A stretch of 37,362 nucleotides of DNA from Verrucomicrobiota bacterium (GCA_014382705.1 JACNJE010000142.1:7267-44628), one strand, 5' to 3'. Positions 9,801 to 17,682 are shown, numbered from the stretch's first letter. Made by a program: numbers and translations. Notes: generated from the sequence alone by a model not told the origin.

Positions 9801-12800
9801 TCGGCGGTCCAGCTGCCGGTGGCAACGATCGCCAACGCCGGGCGTTACTCGGTGCTCGTGAGCAACGGCTTTGGCAAAACGATCAGTGAGCCGGCCAAGC
9901 TGGATATTTATTACAAGCTGCAATGGGCGCTTGAGGGCCGCGGCGGCATCGCGGTGGAGCCGAAAAAGTCGGTGTTTCTCGCCGGGAGCAAGGTGACCCT
10001 GTCGGCCACTCCGGCGACCGGTTACTCGTGGATGCACTGGAGCGGCGATGCGGCGGGGAGCGACGAGACCATCACCGTCACGATGGACGCGCACAAGGCG
10101 ATCACCGCCAACTTCAGCCGCGACTACATTTTGCCCGACCTCAGCGAGGCGGAGTTTAACACTAAGGGAAGGTTCACCTTACTGTTAGCGAGCGAGCCGG
10201 GCGCAAACTGCGAAATACAGGTTTCCACCGATGGCGTGCGCTGGAATAAGTTCGGAGACTACCAAAGTAAGAATACACTTGCTCGGCTAAGCTTGATGCC
10301 TTACAACGCAAACATAGAGAAGCAGTTTGTGCGCGTGCTGGTGGCGGACGAGCTGGCTCCGGGCCGTCTCGCCGGTCATTCGCGCAACGGCGTCGGCTAC
10401 ATCAACCTCGACATTCCGCCGGGCCAATCGCTCTACCACGTCCCGCTGGCGTTGAGCGGCAGCAAGACCGTCGCCGCGCTGTTCCAGGGCGCGGCCAAGG
10501 GCTCGAAAGTGGCCATTCTCAACACGGATACCGGCGAGTGGGCCGAGGGCGAGCTGGGCGACACCTGGAGCAACGGCGCGGTCGAGCTTGGCCAAGGGAG
10601 CATTTTCAAGTTCACCAACCCGGACTCGAAGGCGCTCCGCGCGGTGTTTGTCGGCTCGTACCTTGGCCAAGGTGCGGAGGTGAATCTCGCAGCTGGCGCG
10701 GGGTACTTTGGCTATCCGTCGCCGCTCTCCGGCGCGGCCGGGACCGATTTGCAATTCCCCGCCTCGGCCCCGGCCGGCACCAAGCTTGGCCTGTTGCAGG
10801 CCAACGGTGATGTCGCTTGGCACACGTACGACGGCGCGGGCTGGAGCCCAAGCGAGCCGGGCCTCGCAACCATGCAGGCGGTGCAGGTGGAGTTGCCCGC
10901 CGACCTTGCGTGGGCGACGCACGGCATGCCGGACTTCAACAGCAAGCCGAAGCTGCGGGCCATCACCGGTGCTGGCACGTACCTTGCCGGGACGGAAACT
11001 CTCCTGATCGGGCTGGACGCCGTCGGCACGCCGATGACCATTCAGTGGACCAAGAACAGCGAGCCGATAGTGGGCGCGACCCAGCGGCTGTTGCAGTTGG
11101 TGAATCTCGCGCCGGGCCACTCCGGCCGCTACGCCGTCACGCTGCGAAACGCCTTCGGCATCGAGAACAGCAACCCGGTCGAGGTCAACGTGCATTACTT
11201 GCTCACGACGACCGTTGCGGAGGGCGACGGCACGATCGAGGTCAACCCGGCCCTCGACAGCTACCCGCCGGACACCACCGTCACCCTTACGGCCAAGCCG
11301 GGCGCGGGGCTGGGCTTCGAGGAGTGGGAGGGCGACGCCAGCGGCTCGGCCGAGTCGGTCACGCTGGTGATGGACGATCACAAGTCGGTTTCCATCCGCT
11401 ACCTCGCCGACAACCAGCCGCCGACGGTGGCCATCACCTCCCCGAAGAATGGCCGCTTCTTCAGCGCGCCAAGTGACGTGGTCATCACGGCCGCTGCCGC
11501 CGACGCCGACGGCACGATCGCCACCATTTTGTACGAGCGCAAACTGATCGAGGCCGCCGACTGGATCGCGCTTGGCCAAGCGGCCGATGCCGCGGCGCCG
11601 TTTACGTGGGAGGGCGCGAGCGAGGGCGTTTACGAGATTCGCGCCACCGTCACCGACAACCGCGGAGCCAAGGCCGTGTCGGCGCCGATCCAGGTCACCC
11701 TCACCACGGGCAACCTGCCGCCAGTCATTGTCAGCACCTCGCCGGCGGCGGGCGACTTCGTGCCGGTGCCCGGCAAGTTCACCTTCACGGTGGTGGCGTA
11801 CGATCCCGACGGCGAGGTCAAGTCGATCACCGTCAACAAGGGCAAATTCGTTCCGGCACACGGCCCGACTTACTGGACGGAGAACGACGACGGCCAGTCG
11901 GTGCTGACCGATATCCGCTGGGAGGCGGGCTACTACCAGAACTCCACGCCGGCGGAGTTCACCGTGGATGTCGAGGACAACCAGGGCAAGGTCACAACCG
12001 AGAAGGTGCGTTTCACCGTCAACCATCCACCGACGATCGAGTTGGCTTCGCCGGCGAACGGCGCGGAATTTGTCTCCCCGGCAACCATCGCACTCGCCGC
12101 CACCGCTGCCGACCACGCTGCGGACGGAATGTTGCGCAAGGTGGAATTCTTTGCCAACGGCGACTCGATTAGAGCCTTGACCGCGGCTCCGTTTGAAACC
12201 GACTGGACCGGCGTGAGTGCCGGCAACTACGAGATCACCGCAGCGGTGACGGACTACCATTACCAGGTCGTCACGACACCGCCGGTCAGCATCACCGTGT
12301 CCCATGGCGCCGCCATCACCCTGACCGAGCCGGCGGCGGACATCGCCTTTGCGCCCGGCGGCACGGCCCGGCTGGCGGCCAGCGTGACGCAGGGCGACGC
12401 CGCCATCACCAAGGTCGAGTTCTTCAGGAACGACCAGTTGATCGCCGCCGACACCGAGGCACCGTACGAGTTGGATTGGGTGGAGTCGGAAACCGGCCTG
12501 TATCAAATCACCGCCAAGTCGACCGACGCGATGGGCGGAACTTCAACATCCGACTCGATCGAGGCGGCCGTGTTTGACAGCGCGCCGTTCCCCGCGCTTG
12601 GCCTGCGTCTGTGGCTCGACGGGAGCGGCGTGACGCAGGACGGCGGCAATGTGAGCGCGTGGGCGGATCGCACGCCGTTCGGCAACAGCATCAGCCAAGC
12701 GGAGGCCGACCGCCAACCGGTGCTCCACAGCGAAGGTGCGAATGGCCAAGCAGCCGTCGACTTCGACGGAGCGGATGACGTGCTCGGCGCGACCGTGAAC

Positions 12801-15800
12801 GGAGCCGGGTTGCTGAGCCGCGACACGGCGAGCCTGTTCCTCGTGATGAAGCAGGATCGGGCGAGTGCGAACAACGCGGTGCTGGGCTGGGAGTCCAACA
12901 GCCATCTCAACCACCTGGATTTGCTGTTCACGTACAACGACCAGTTGCTGTTCGACTACGGCAACGCCTCGGCCGGGGGGCGGATCTCGGCACCGCAACC
13001 GGAGCGCTGGGACGACCTGTGGAACCTGGTGGAGGTGTACCGCACGGGCGGGAGTGGCCGGGTGGCGGTGGCGGGCGAGATTGTGTTCAGCGGCACATTC
13101 GCCGGAGAACTGGAGGTGGACGTCGATGGCGCGCTGACCGTGGGCGGTGTCGGGGGCCTGCATTACGGCGGAGCGATTGCCGAGGTGCTGGTGTACAACC
13201 GGGCGTTGAGTGACGCGGAGGTGGCGCAACTGCGCAGCGTAATGGCAGCCAAGTACGACTTGCCGGTGTCGGCGAACCAGCCGCCAAGTGTGGCGCTGAC
13301 CCGGCCGGAAGCCGGCGTGTCGCTCAAGGCCGGGAAGACGCTGCAACTGTCGGCGAGCGCGAGCGACGCCGACGGGAGCGTGGTGAAAGTGAGATTCCTG
13401 GCGGGCGGGAAGGTGATCGGCGAAGACACCGAGGCACCGTACGAGTTGGAGTGGACAGCAACAGAGGCGGGTGAGGTGACCCTGAGCGCCGAGGCGATCG
13501 ACGACCGGGACGGCCAAGGCAGTTCCGATGCCGTGAGCGTGACCGTGCTGCCGCCGAACGAGGCGCCGGAAGTGGGGATCACCTCCCCCAACGCCGGCCA
13601 AGGCGTAAGCGTCGGGGTAACACTGAAAGTGAGCGCGAGCGCCACCGACAGCGACGGCGAAGTGGTGCAGGTGGAAATCTTGGCCAACGGCGAGAGCTTG
13701 GCCAAGCGGAGCGAAGGGCCGTATGAGGCTGACTGGCCGTTGGCCAAGTTGGGCCTCCAAACCGTGACCGTGCGGGCGACCGACAACGACGGGGCCGTGA
13801 GCGAAGCCAGCCTAAGCGTCGCTGTTTACGGAGACACACCGGTGCCGGTGGACGGCCTGCGGCTGTGGCTCGACGCGGGAGAGGAGTTGACCGTGAGTGA
13901 CGCCGGGGTGGTGAGCGCGTGGGGAGACCGGAGCCTGTTCGGGCACGACGTGAGCCAGACGGAGTTGGGCCTGCAACCGGCGCTGGCCAAAGACGCGATC
14001 AACGGCAAAGCGGCGGTGCAGTTCGACGGGGAGGACGACACCCTGTCAAGGGCCGGCGTGGCCGGGACGGAGTTGCTCTCGGCGGACGCCGTGAGCGTGT
14101 ACGCGGTGGTGAGGCAGGCGCGCAAGAGCGCGGCGAACACCGTGCTGGCGTGGGAGGCGCCGAACTACAAGAACCATTTGGCCTTGCTGACGAGCTACAA
14201 CGACCAGTTTTTGGTCGACCACGGCAACGTCTCGGAAGGGGGCCGCGTGAGTGCGGCGCAGCCAGAGGGTTGGGACGAGGCGTGGCACGTTCTGGAGTTC
14301 GTGCGGGAAGGCAACAGCGCGACCGTGAACGTCGACAGCACCGCAGTGGAACTGGGTGAGTTCGGCAGCACACTGGACGTGGCGTTGGCCGGCACCCTTC
14401 TGGTGGGAGCCTCGCCGGGACTGGCGTATGGCGGGGAGATAGCCGAGGTGCTGGTGTACAACCGGGCGTTGACCAAGGCGGAGCAGGATGGAGTGAAGGG
14501 CTACCTGGGGGCGAGGTACGGTCTGTTCGTGACCGAGAACCAGCCGCCGACTGTGAGCCTGGCCGCGCCTGCGGCCGGAACCGCGATCAAGCAGGGCGGG
14601 AGTCTCTCGCTCAAGGCCGCCGCGGCGGATGCCGATGGAAGCGTGGCCAAGGTGCTGTTCTTCAGCGGAGCGACGAGCCTGGGAGTGGACGAGGCGGCAC
14701 CGTACGAACTGGAATGGACGCCGTCCGGGGAGGGCGAACATCTGCTGACTGCGGTGGCGGTGGACAACCGGGGAGCGGAAACGATCTCGGGAGTGGTGAG
14801 CGTGACCGTGCTGCCGCCGAACGTGGCACCGGAAGTGGGGATCACCTCCCCCGACGCCGGCCAAGGCGTGAGCATCGGGGCGACACTCAACGTGAGCGCG
14901 AGCGCCACCGACAGCGACGGCGAAGTGGTGCAGGTGGAAATCGTGGCCAACGGCGAGAGCTTGGCCAAGCGGAGCGAAGGGCCGTATGAGGCTGACTGGC
15001 CCTTGGCCAAGGCGGGCCTGCAGAGCGTGACCGTGCGGGCGACCGACAACGACGGGGCCGTGAGCGAAGCCAGCGTGAGCGTGGCCGTGTACGGCGACAC
15101 ACCGGTGCCGGTGGACGGCCTGCGGCTGTGGCTTGACGGGAGCGGCGTGAGCAGCACGGACGGCAACGTGAGCGCTTGGGCGGACCGGACACCGTTCGGG
15201 CACGACGTGAGCCAGGCGGAAGCCGACCGGCAACCGGCTCTGGCCACCGACGCGCTCAACAGCCAACCGGCCGTCGACTTCGACGGAGCGGACGACGTGC
15301 TCGTTCGGCGGGACGTGGCCGGCGAGGCGCTCCTCTCACCTGACGCCGTGAGCATTTTTGCTGTTGTGCAGCAACAGTGGCAAAGTGCGGTAAACACGCT
15401 TTTGGCTTGGGAGGCACCGAACTACAAAAATCATCTGGCGTTGCTGACGAGTTACAACAACCAGTTTTTGATCGACCACGGCAATGTCTCGGAAGGGGGC
15501 CGTGTCAGTGCCGCACAGCCGGAGGGATGGGACGACACATGGCACGTGCTGGAGTTTGTTCGGGAAGGCAGCACAGCGACGGTGAGTGTGGACAGTGACG
15601 CGCTCGATCTGGGTGAGTTCGGCGGCACGCTGGATGTGTCCGTGTCCGGCACGCTGAGGGTGGGCGAGGCGGCGAGCCTGGCGTTTGGCGGTGGGGTTGC
15701 CGAGCTGCTCGTGTACAACCGCGCACTGGGCACCGGCGAGCGCGAATCCGTGAGCAACTATCTTGGCGTGAAGTACGGCTTCATCGAGGACGAGATTGTG

Positions 15801-16025
15801 GATCCGACCGCGCCCACGCTCAGTGCGGCACAGGCGGCGGCAGACGACAAGTTCCGCTTCCTCGTCACTGGGGACAAGGGTGGCAAGGTGGTGTTGCAGT
15901 TTTCCGAGAATCTCGACAAGTGGACCGACTTGCAGACTTACGCCAATGAGAGCGGCCAAGTGTGGATCAACATCAACCGGAGCGCGGATGCCGGCCGCCT
16001 GTTCTTCCGCGTCCGCGCCGAGTGA
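3828..16025 (+). CDS. Giant modular exported protein (Ig-like, InlB-type and concanavalin-like repeats)
   Basis: The protein has 4,065 residues. Residues 1 to about 31 are a signal peptide ('APIFITAGMAFA'). 'DLDGDGDLD' at 54-62 resembles a calcium-binding FG-GAP/dockerin loop. Residues about 150-660 form an unrecognised globular region ('DTHGAVGPEHLMVALNT'), possibly a propeller. Two Ig-like domains ('YQWRF', 'YQWSF') occupy about 661-850. Four units of about 417 residues begin near 937, 1353, 1771 and 2189. Each holds a 'GKSL..NPL' segment, an Ig-like domain with 'YQW', an InlB-type repeat ('GYSFASWGGDASG') and a 'DLKNW' segment. Bacterial Ig domains ('NQPPTVAITSP') start near 2533. Three concanavalin-like domains ('LRLWLDGSG', 'VLVYNRAL') start near 2923, 3341 and 3761. 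The last ends in a 'LDKWTDLQ...FFRVRAE' domain. No catalytic motif was recognised. Adhesion or glycan binding at the cell surface is inference. Confidence 0.85.
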   Translation: MTSLICQAKHLAFRWKILLAPIFITAGMAFAVDWASGPAAAPTPHEAPSITLSDLDGDGDLDMLVETQTPLGQAVDLFTNDGDRMAPLAVGLAKRELEAGLGDLLPGYARWLAGESRAAALPSGDLVGGTPLPPLPPAAPERFDTTPSTLGDDYPEIRTLTINFTDLAKRVAAANPEPDETVRRHRLLSLQKMGAPGEAAKPRPNGPGLLGGDFEPGVRDDFLGVIDNHTAIPADTHGAVGPEHLMVALNTEIAIQTREGELLSKVGLGDFWAGFSHGFVFDPKVVYDHLAKRWVVFTIADVNTTKSAVLIALSKTIDPTGDWDMASIRVHPEALKDNYLYADYPSVGYNKKWLAASVNLYKGTNEVAGTKEFVGSRIFAFHKPDYIQGGKAYYTQFDDPDFFTVVPATTFDANDTNLLFVTEQSTRALRISALSGRVGQEHYTPHYARTALDGIEAWEFSIGKTNISPQKASAKSIFANDSRMHALAKRNGKLWAAHHVFLPEGVTNVNRTAVQWWNLETNATIIQRGYIQDTNAVKQYTFPSVAVNKNSDVLIGYSGFTKDSYASAYFSYRKASDPLGHMSKPALLKAGVAPYVKLRADGRNSWGDYSAAQVDPNNDTDMWTIQMYAETRNTEQKNIPDEKRDRWGTWWGFMAFQPDDPPVVTQQPASQTVMQFGSTVSLNVQVKGAAPFTYQWRFGKKDIAGATAATYTIDNYQPEHMGRYEVVIRNATGFTRSKTAVLDAVLPTIGVPDLAKRISGANVTMTAAPTPVDTVIGIHTNVVLRVEPQGTGPFAYQWSFNGEAIDGATADTVDLGVMMPDIEGAYSVNIRSAIGEATSEPTALEWLIFDEPEFFNVNLTEAQLDFQVSGHRWTTNAFEYSGDLRNWKLLKKGGKADEMFNASGQNSKTVNRPEGLNTLFIRALLKTEKYSKNAIGFVRVTYPKGKSLIANPLDREDGNTVANLFESMPEGSSLAQLDEDGGELVVNVFEGGAWGNPAMTLDPGEGAVLDNSGEGPVAVEYFGVALQGDLASAIPAAAAFRSAMTPVDGGVTTALGLPTAEGLQVQLFDNQSGSYVTYTFTSDAWQPSEPVVALGQAFRVISGAAFEWQQSVAYNEIILPEVTTQPEDQVVTSGSWLALSVRGKGDPLDYQWYFDGAAIDGATRNALAFEEATEANAGQYTVKLTNRFGAAASLPASVAVHYVINRATTGAGRIVLNPLQDHYAPGTQVTFTGVPEEGYSFASWGGDASGDSAQTTVAVDKHLTVTADFSRDYIMPTLTDSHFRSDGNFQFTVVAEPGVENNIQYSFDLKNWVDYRTDTNPGELYIPVIPPVGAKGMYFRVLVTGKGYSDNIVGFQLLDVPTGKSLLSNPLAKGDNTLSTLLPSGPGKLSVSTWDGTSGSWKASTFGDAWSDAGLVVTPGQAAMFDNATGAALTLQFTGSVVQGSISSSLPGGMSYHAATLPVAGSLATDFGFPAADGLQVALLDNATGDWTTSTFSGGVWSPSEPSLAAAQGFRVTANAATSWDRNINLNSQGTPKIAVQPVGAMRIAGQPVAFSVEATGTPLEYQWRFNGLNIPGANAATLELANVQQANAGDYSVYIKNPFGNILSETASLAVHYTLGVAGAGHGTVTHRPELATYPNKARVVLHATPDKGYVFTGWSGAASGAANPLAVTMDANKEITGSFTRDVVPPEYRSVTINAAGQLEWVQVARPGKTLTSDYSLDLLNWKEFTSDSSASGEQRVPFNRPQGINQLFVRTWEEDTGYAARAIGYVTLTLPSGKSLMANPLANGGNRVSDLLPTVPAGSTLVKFNPATGKWETNTFTDAWSQPGMTLAPGEGAVLDNKGDPFSVLLAGFTPWKKTTLVIPAGDSVVSPALAKGGLLSSRLGLPLAEGLVVKLLNNGTGKYDAYTVSNGAWSPSEPVVALGQAFIISAPSALSWSHDPTLPQVTVQPTDAQVLSGGKAGFIVKAVGEPLTYQWLFDGKPIAGATASAVQLPVATIANAGRYSVLVSNGFGKTISEPAKLDIYYKLQWALEGRGGIAVEPKKSVFLAGSKVTLSATPATGYSWMHWSGDAAGSDETITVTMDAHKAITANFSRDYILPDLSEAEFNTKGRFTLLLASEPGANCEIQVSTDGVRWNKFGDYQSKNTLARLSLMPYNANIEKQFVRVLVADELAPGRLAGHSRNGVGYINLDIPPGQSLYHVPLALSGSKTVAALFQGAAKGSKVAILNTDTGEWAEGELGDTWSNGAVELGQGSIFKFTNPDSKALRAVFVGSYLGQGAEVNLAAGAGYFGYPSPLSGAAGTDLQFPASAPAGTKLGLLQANGDVAWHTYDGAGWSPSEPGLATMQAVQVELPADLAWATHGMPDFNSKPKLRAITGAGTYLAGTETLLIGLDAVGTPMTIQWTKNSEPIVGATQRLLQLVNLAPGHSGRYAVTLRNAFGIENSNPVEVNVHYLLTTTVAEGDGTIEVNPALDSYPPDTTVTLTAKPGAGLGFEEWEGDASGSAESVTLVMDDHKSVSIRYLADNQPPTVAITSPKNGRFFSAPSDVVITAAAADADGTIATILYERKLIEAADWIALGQAADAAAPFTWEGASEGVYEIRATVTDNRGAKAVSAPIQVTLTTGNLPPVIVSTSPAAGDFVPVPGKFTFTVVAYDPDGEVKSITVNKGKFVPAHGPTYWTENDDGQSVLTDIRWEAGYYQNSTPAEFTVDVEDNQGKVTTEKVRFTVNHPPTIELASPANGAEFVSPATIALAATAADHAADGMLRKVEFFANGDSIRALTAAPFETDWTGVSAGNYEITAAVTDYHYQVVTTPPVSITVSHGAAITLTEPAADIAFAPGGTARLAASVTQGDAAITKVEFFRNDQLIAADTEAPYELDWVESETGLYQITAKSTDAMGGTSTSDSIEAAVFDSAPFPALGLRLWLDGSGVTQDGGNVSAWADRTPFGNSISQAEADRQPVLHSEGANGQAAVDFDGADDVLGATVNGAGLLSRDTASLFLVMKQDRASANNAVLGWESNSHLNHLDLLFTYNDQLLFDYGNASAGGRISAPQPERWDDLWNLVEVYRTGGSGRVAVAGEIVFSGTFAGELEVDVDGALTVGGVGGLHYGGAIAEVLVYNRALSDAEVAQLRSVMAAKYDLPVSANQPPSVALTRPEAGVSLKAGKTLQLSASASDADGSVVKVRFLAGGKVIGEDTEAPYELEWTATEAGEVTLSAEAIDDRDGQGSSDAVSVTVLPPNEAPEVGITSPNAGQGVSVGVTLKVSASATDSDGEVVQVEILANGESLAKRSEGPYEADWPLAKLGLQTVTVRATDNDGAVSEASLSVAVYGDTPVPVDGLRLWLDAGEELTVSDAGVVSAWGDRSLFGHDVSQTELGLQPALAKDAINGKAAVQFDGEDDTLSRAGVAGTELLSADAVSVYAVVRQARKSAANTVLAWEAPNYKNHLALLTSYNDQFLVDHGNVSEGGRVSAAQPEGWDEAWHVLEFVREGNSATVNVDSTAVELGEFGSTLDVALAGTLLVGASPGLAYGGEIAEVLVYNRALTKAEQDGVKGYLGARYGLFVTENQPPTVSLAAPAAGTAIKQGGSLSLKAAAADADGSVAKVLFFSGATSLGVDEAAPYELEWTPSGEGEHLLTAVAVDNRGAETISGVVSVTVLPPNVAPEVGITSPDAGQGVSIGATLNVSASATDSDGEVVQVEIVANGESLAKRSEGPYEADWPLAKAGLQSVTVRATDNDGAVSEASVSVAVYGDTPVPVDGLRLWLDGSGVSSTDGNVSAWADRTPFGHDVSQAEADRQPALATDALNSQPAVDFDGADDVLVRRDVAGEALLSPDAVSIFAVVQQQWQSAVNTLLAWEAPNYKNHLALLTSYNNQFLIDHGNVSEGGRVSAAQPEGWDDTWHVLEFVREGSTATVSVDSDALDLGEFGGTLDVSVSGTLRVGEAASLAFGGGVAELLVYNRALGTGERESVSNYLGVKYGFIEDEIVDPTAPTLSAAQAAADDKFRFLVTGDKGGKVVLQFSENLDKWTDLQTYANESGQVWININRSADAGRLFFRVRAE
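4036..4049. repeat. Exact copy of palindrome CGCTTGGCCAAGCG (giant gene)
   Basis: Perfect 14-mer read as L-G-Q-A just after the putative calcium-binding loop. Confidence 0.9.
7105..7118. repeat. Exact copy of palindrome CGCTTGGCCAAGCG (giant gene, unit 1)
   Basis: Read as L-G-Q-A in 'VVALGQAFRV'. The corresponding position of unit 3 (9601-9614) also carries it; units 2 and 4 do not. Confidence 0.9.
9601..9614. repeat. Exact copy of palindrome CGCTTGGCCAAGCG (giant gene, unit 3)
   Basis: Read as L-G-Q-A in 'VVALGQAFII', at the same place in the protein repeat as 7105-7118. Confidence 0.9.
11569..11582. repeat. Exact copy of palindrome CGCTTGGCCAAGCG (giant gene)
   Basis: Read as L-G-Q-A in the first bacterial Ig domain after the four units. 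Confidence 0.9.
12594..15780 (+). repeat. Concanavalin-like plus double Ig units, two and a half copies of about 1,255 bp
   Basis: Starts at about 12594, 13849 and 15109 code 'LRLWLDG' or a close variant. The stretches near 13640-13830 and 14890-15090 are almost identical in DNA, including the embedded TTGGCCAAG copies. This points to a recent duplication or gene conversion, unlike the older units at 6637-11420. Confidence 0.8.
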
Positions 16026-16254
16026 GCAGTGGCAACGAGGCGGCGACAAGGCCGCAGGCGAACATGATGGAGAGACAAGCTGCCGGGGCGGTGAACGGGC
16101 CGGCGGCGAGCAGGATCATCAGCCCTTCCGGGTCAAAAAAGTCGCCGGAATTCTGCCGATCCATGAGGTAGGCGTGGACAAAGTCGCCGGCGACAAAGCC
16201 CAGCACAAACAGCAGCGGTCGTGTTCCCCGCTTGGCCTGCGGTTTCGTGCTCAC
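15973..16254 (-). CDS. Small two-helix membrane protein, translationally coupled to the oxidoreductase
   Basis: The 93-residue reading frame starts at a GTG (16254-16252) inside the sequence GTGA, which also carries the TGA stop of the upstream oxidoreductase. It encodes 'STKPQAKRGTRPLLFVLGF', a first hydrophobic helix (about residues 13-31), a short acidic loop ('RQNSGDFFDPEG'), a second hydrophobic region (about 48-80) and an Arg/Gly-rich tail. The positively charged ends suggest both termini are cytoplasmic. Its 3' end overlaps the convergent giant gene by 53 nt. I do not recognise the family. Support comes from the stop-start overlap and the membrane-protein composition; an artefact of frame is possible. 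Confidence 0.55.
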   Translation of the reverse strand: MSTKPQAKRGTRPLLFVLGFVAGDFVHAYLMDRQNSGDFFDPEGLMILLAAGPFTAPAACLSIMFACGLVAASLPLLTRRGRGRTGGRHPRSG

Positions 16255-17537
16255 ACGCGCGGCTCCCAGCCGGGGCGGTAGTCGCGGGCCCACAGCTTGG
16301 CGGCAGCCGGGGTGTCGATGAGGCGGCGCTTGGCCGGGTCGAAGTTCACCGCGCCGCCAGTGCGCCAGGCCATGTTGGCCAAGTGGCAGAGCAGCGTGCT
16401 GACCTGCGCGTCGCCAATCTCCGCGTTGAGCTTCTCGCCGTTGCGGATGGCATTGATGAAGTTCGCAACGTGCGGCGTGTCGCTGGCTGGCTGGCTTTTG
16501 CGCTCCAGTTCCTTTCCGTCCAGGTCGTACACGGTGTAGTTGTGGCCGCCGGTCGTGGTGAGAACGCCGCCTTCCCCATAGAAGGAGACGAATGGCGGCG
16601 CTTCGCTCCGGCGCCGGTTGCAACTGCTCTGGTCCCACAGGGCGGTGCAGTGGCCAAAGTCAAACGCGGCCATGCCGGTGTCCGGCGTTTCCTGATCATC
16701 GTCGAAGTGGTAGCGGCCGCCGCCGTAGGTGACGCGCCGGGGCAGATCGACGCCGAGCCCCCAGCGGGCGAGGTCGAGTGCGTGCACGCCGTTGTTGGCC
16801 ATCTCGCCGCCGCCGTAATGCCAATGCCAATGCCAATTGTACGGGATAAGGTTGTCCTTGTACGGGCGCTCCGGCGCGGGGCCTTGCCACAGGTCGTAGT
16901 TGAGGTGCTTCGGCACGGGGGCCGGGTTGCCCTTGCCGATGGAGCCGCGGCGGTTCGAGTAAAACGTGCGGCTGGAGAGCACCTTGCCGATCACGCCCTC
17001 GCGCAGCCGCTGCATCGCCTCGATGATGAGCGGGTAGCTGCGGCGCTGGTTACCCATCTGCACGTGGCGCTTGTGCTGGCGCGCGGCGGCGACCATCAGC
17101 CCCGCCTCGGCGGCGTTGTGGCTGCCCGGTTTCTCGACGTAAACGTGCTTGCCAGCTTGGCAGCCGAGGATGGTGGCCGGCGCGTGCCAAAAATTCGGTG
17201 CGGCGACGGAGATGGCGTCGAGGTGCGGATCGTCGAGCATGTGACGCAGGTCGGTGATGCCGCGGCACGCCGCCGCTTGGCCCTTGGTGACGACGGAGAG
17301 TCCGTTGGCGGTGCGGTTGTCATCGACGTCGCAAACGTAGGCCACCTCGACGTCGGAGAGTTTCAGGAAATTTTTGACATGGGCCATGCCGCGGCCCAGG
17401 CCCATCACGCCGACGCGCAGCTTGTTGGCGGCTTTGTTGGCGGCGCGGGCCGAATGGCGCTTGGCCAAGGCGGCGGCGGTGACTCCAGCGGCGGAGTGTT
17501 GCAGGAAACGGCGACGGTTGAGGATACTGTTTTTCAT
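16251..17537 (-). CDS. Tat-exported Gfo/Idh/MocA-family oxidoreductase
   Basis: The 428-residue protein starts at ATG 17537 with 'MKNSILNRRRFLQHSAAG', a twin-arginine signal (RRRFLQ) that would send the folded, cofactor-loaded protein to the periplasm. The Rossmann fold follows ('GVMGLGRGMAHVKNF', 'VAYVCDVDDNR'), then the family 'VEKP' motif ('HVYVEKPGSHNAAEAG') and the C-terminal substrate domain ('NWHWHWHYGGGEMANNGVHA'). Such enzymes use NAD(P) to oxidise or reduce sugars and related compounds; the substrate cannot be told. They are numerous in Verrucomicrobiota and Planctomycetota. The NWHWHWH stretch is encoded by a TTGGCA triplet repeat. It is divergent from the 858-residue protein gene and coupled to a small membrane protein downstream. 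Confidence 0.9.
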   Translation of the reverse strand: MKNSILNRRRFLQHSAAGVTAAALAKRHSARAANKAANKLRVGVMGLGRGMAHVKNFLKLSDVEVAYVCDVDDNRTANGLSVVTKGQAAACRGITDLRHMLDDPHLDAISVAAPNFWHAPATILGCQAGKHVYVEKPGSHNAAEAGLMVAAARQHKRHVQMGNQRRSYPLIIEAMQRLREGVIGKVLSSRTFYSNRRGSIGKGNPAPVPKHLNYDLWQGPAPERPYKDNLIPYNWHWHWHYGGGEMANNGVHALDLARWGLGVDLPRRVTYGGGRYHFDDDQETPDTGMAAFDFGHCTALWDQSSCNRRRSEAPPFVSFYGEGGVLTTTGGHNYTVYDLDGKELERKSQPASDTPHVANFINAIRNGEKLNAEIGDAQVSTLLCHLANMAWRTGGAVNFDPAKRRLIDTPAAAKLWARDYRPGWEPRV

Positions 17538-17564
17538 TGTTTTACGATAAAAGAGTTGGTTGAA

Positions 17565-17578
17565 CGCTTGGCCAAGCG
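17565..17578. repeat. Exact copy of palindrome CGCTTGGCCAAGCG, intergenic
   Basis: First of two exact copies 29 bp apart between two divergent genes. A protein-level explanation is not available for these copies. Confidence 0.9.
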
Positions 17579-17593
17579 TGCCACAGCCAGCCG

Positions 17594-17607
17594 CGCTTGG
17601 CCAAGCG
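17594..17607. repeat. Exact copy of palindrome CGCTTGGCCAAGCG, intergenic
   Basis: Second intergenic copy, upstream of a weak TTGACC-like -35 element (17629-17634) for the rightward gene. Confidence 0.9.
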
Positions 17608-17682
17608 ATTTGGCGTGGTGTTTTGGGGTTGACCTGCCCGGGGAAACGCCGGACATTCTTTGTTCCAACCGACCTAAAAGCA

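Larger units (their letters stand above)
6637..11420 (+). repeat. Four tandem protein-coding units of about 1,250 bp
   Basis: The segments coding 'GKSL(I/L/M)(A/S)NPL', or the variant 'GQSLYHVPL', recur at about 6637, 7885, 9139 and 10392. Period is 1,248-1,254 bp. The units are clearly homologous at protein level but well diverged in DNA, so this is an old expansion. Confidence 0.8.

Noticed and set aside
773-16049. Many long frames antisense to glgA, serS and the giant gene
   Set aside because: High GC creates long shadow frames. They are rich in Arg/Ala/Gly, lack domains and lie opposite confidently identified proteins.
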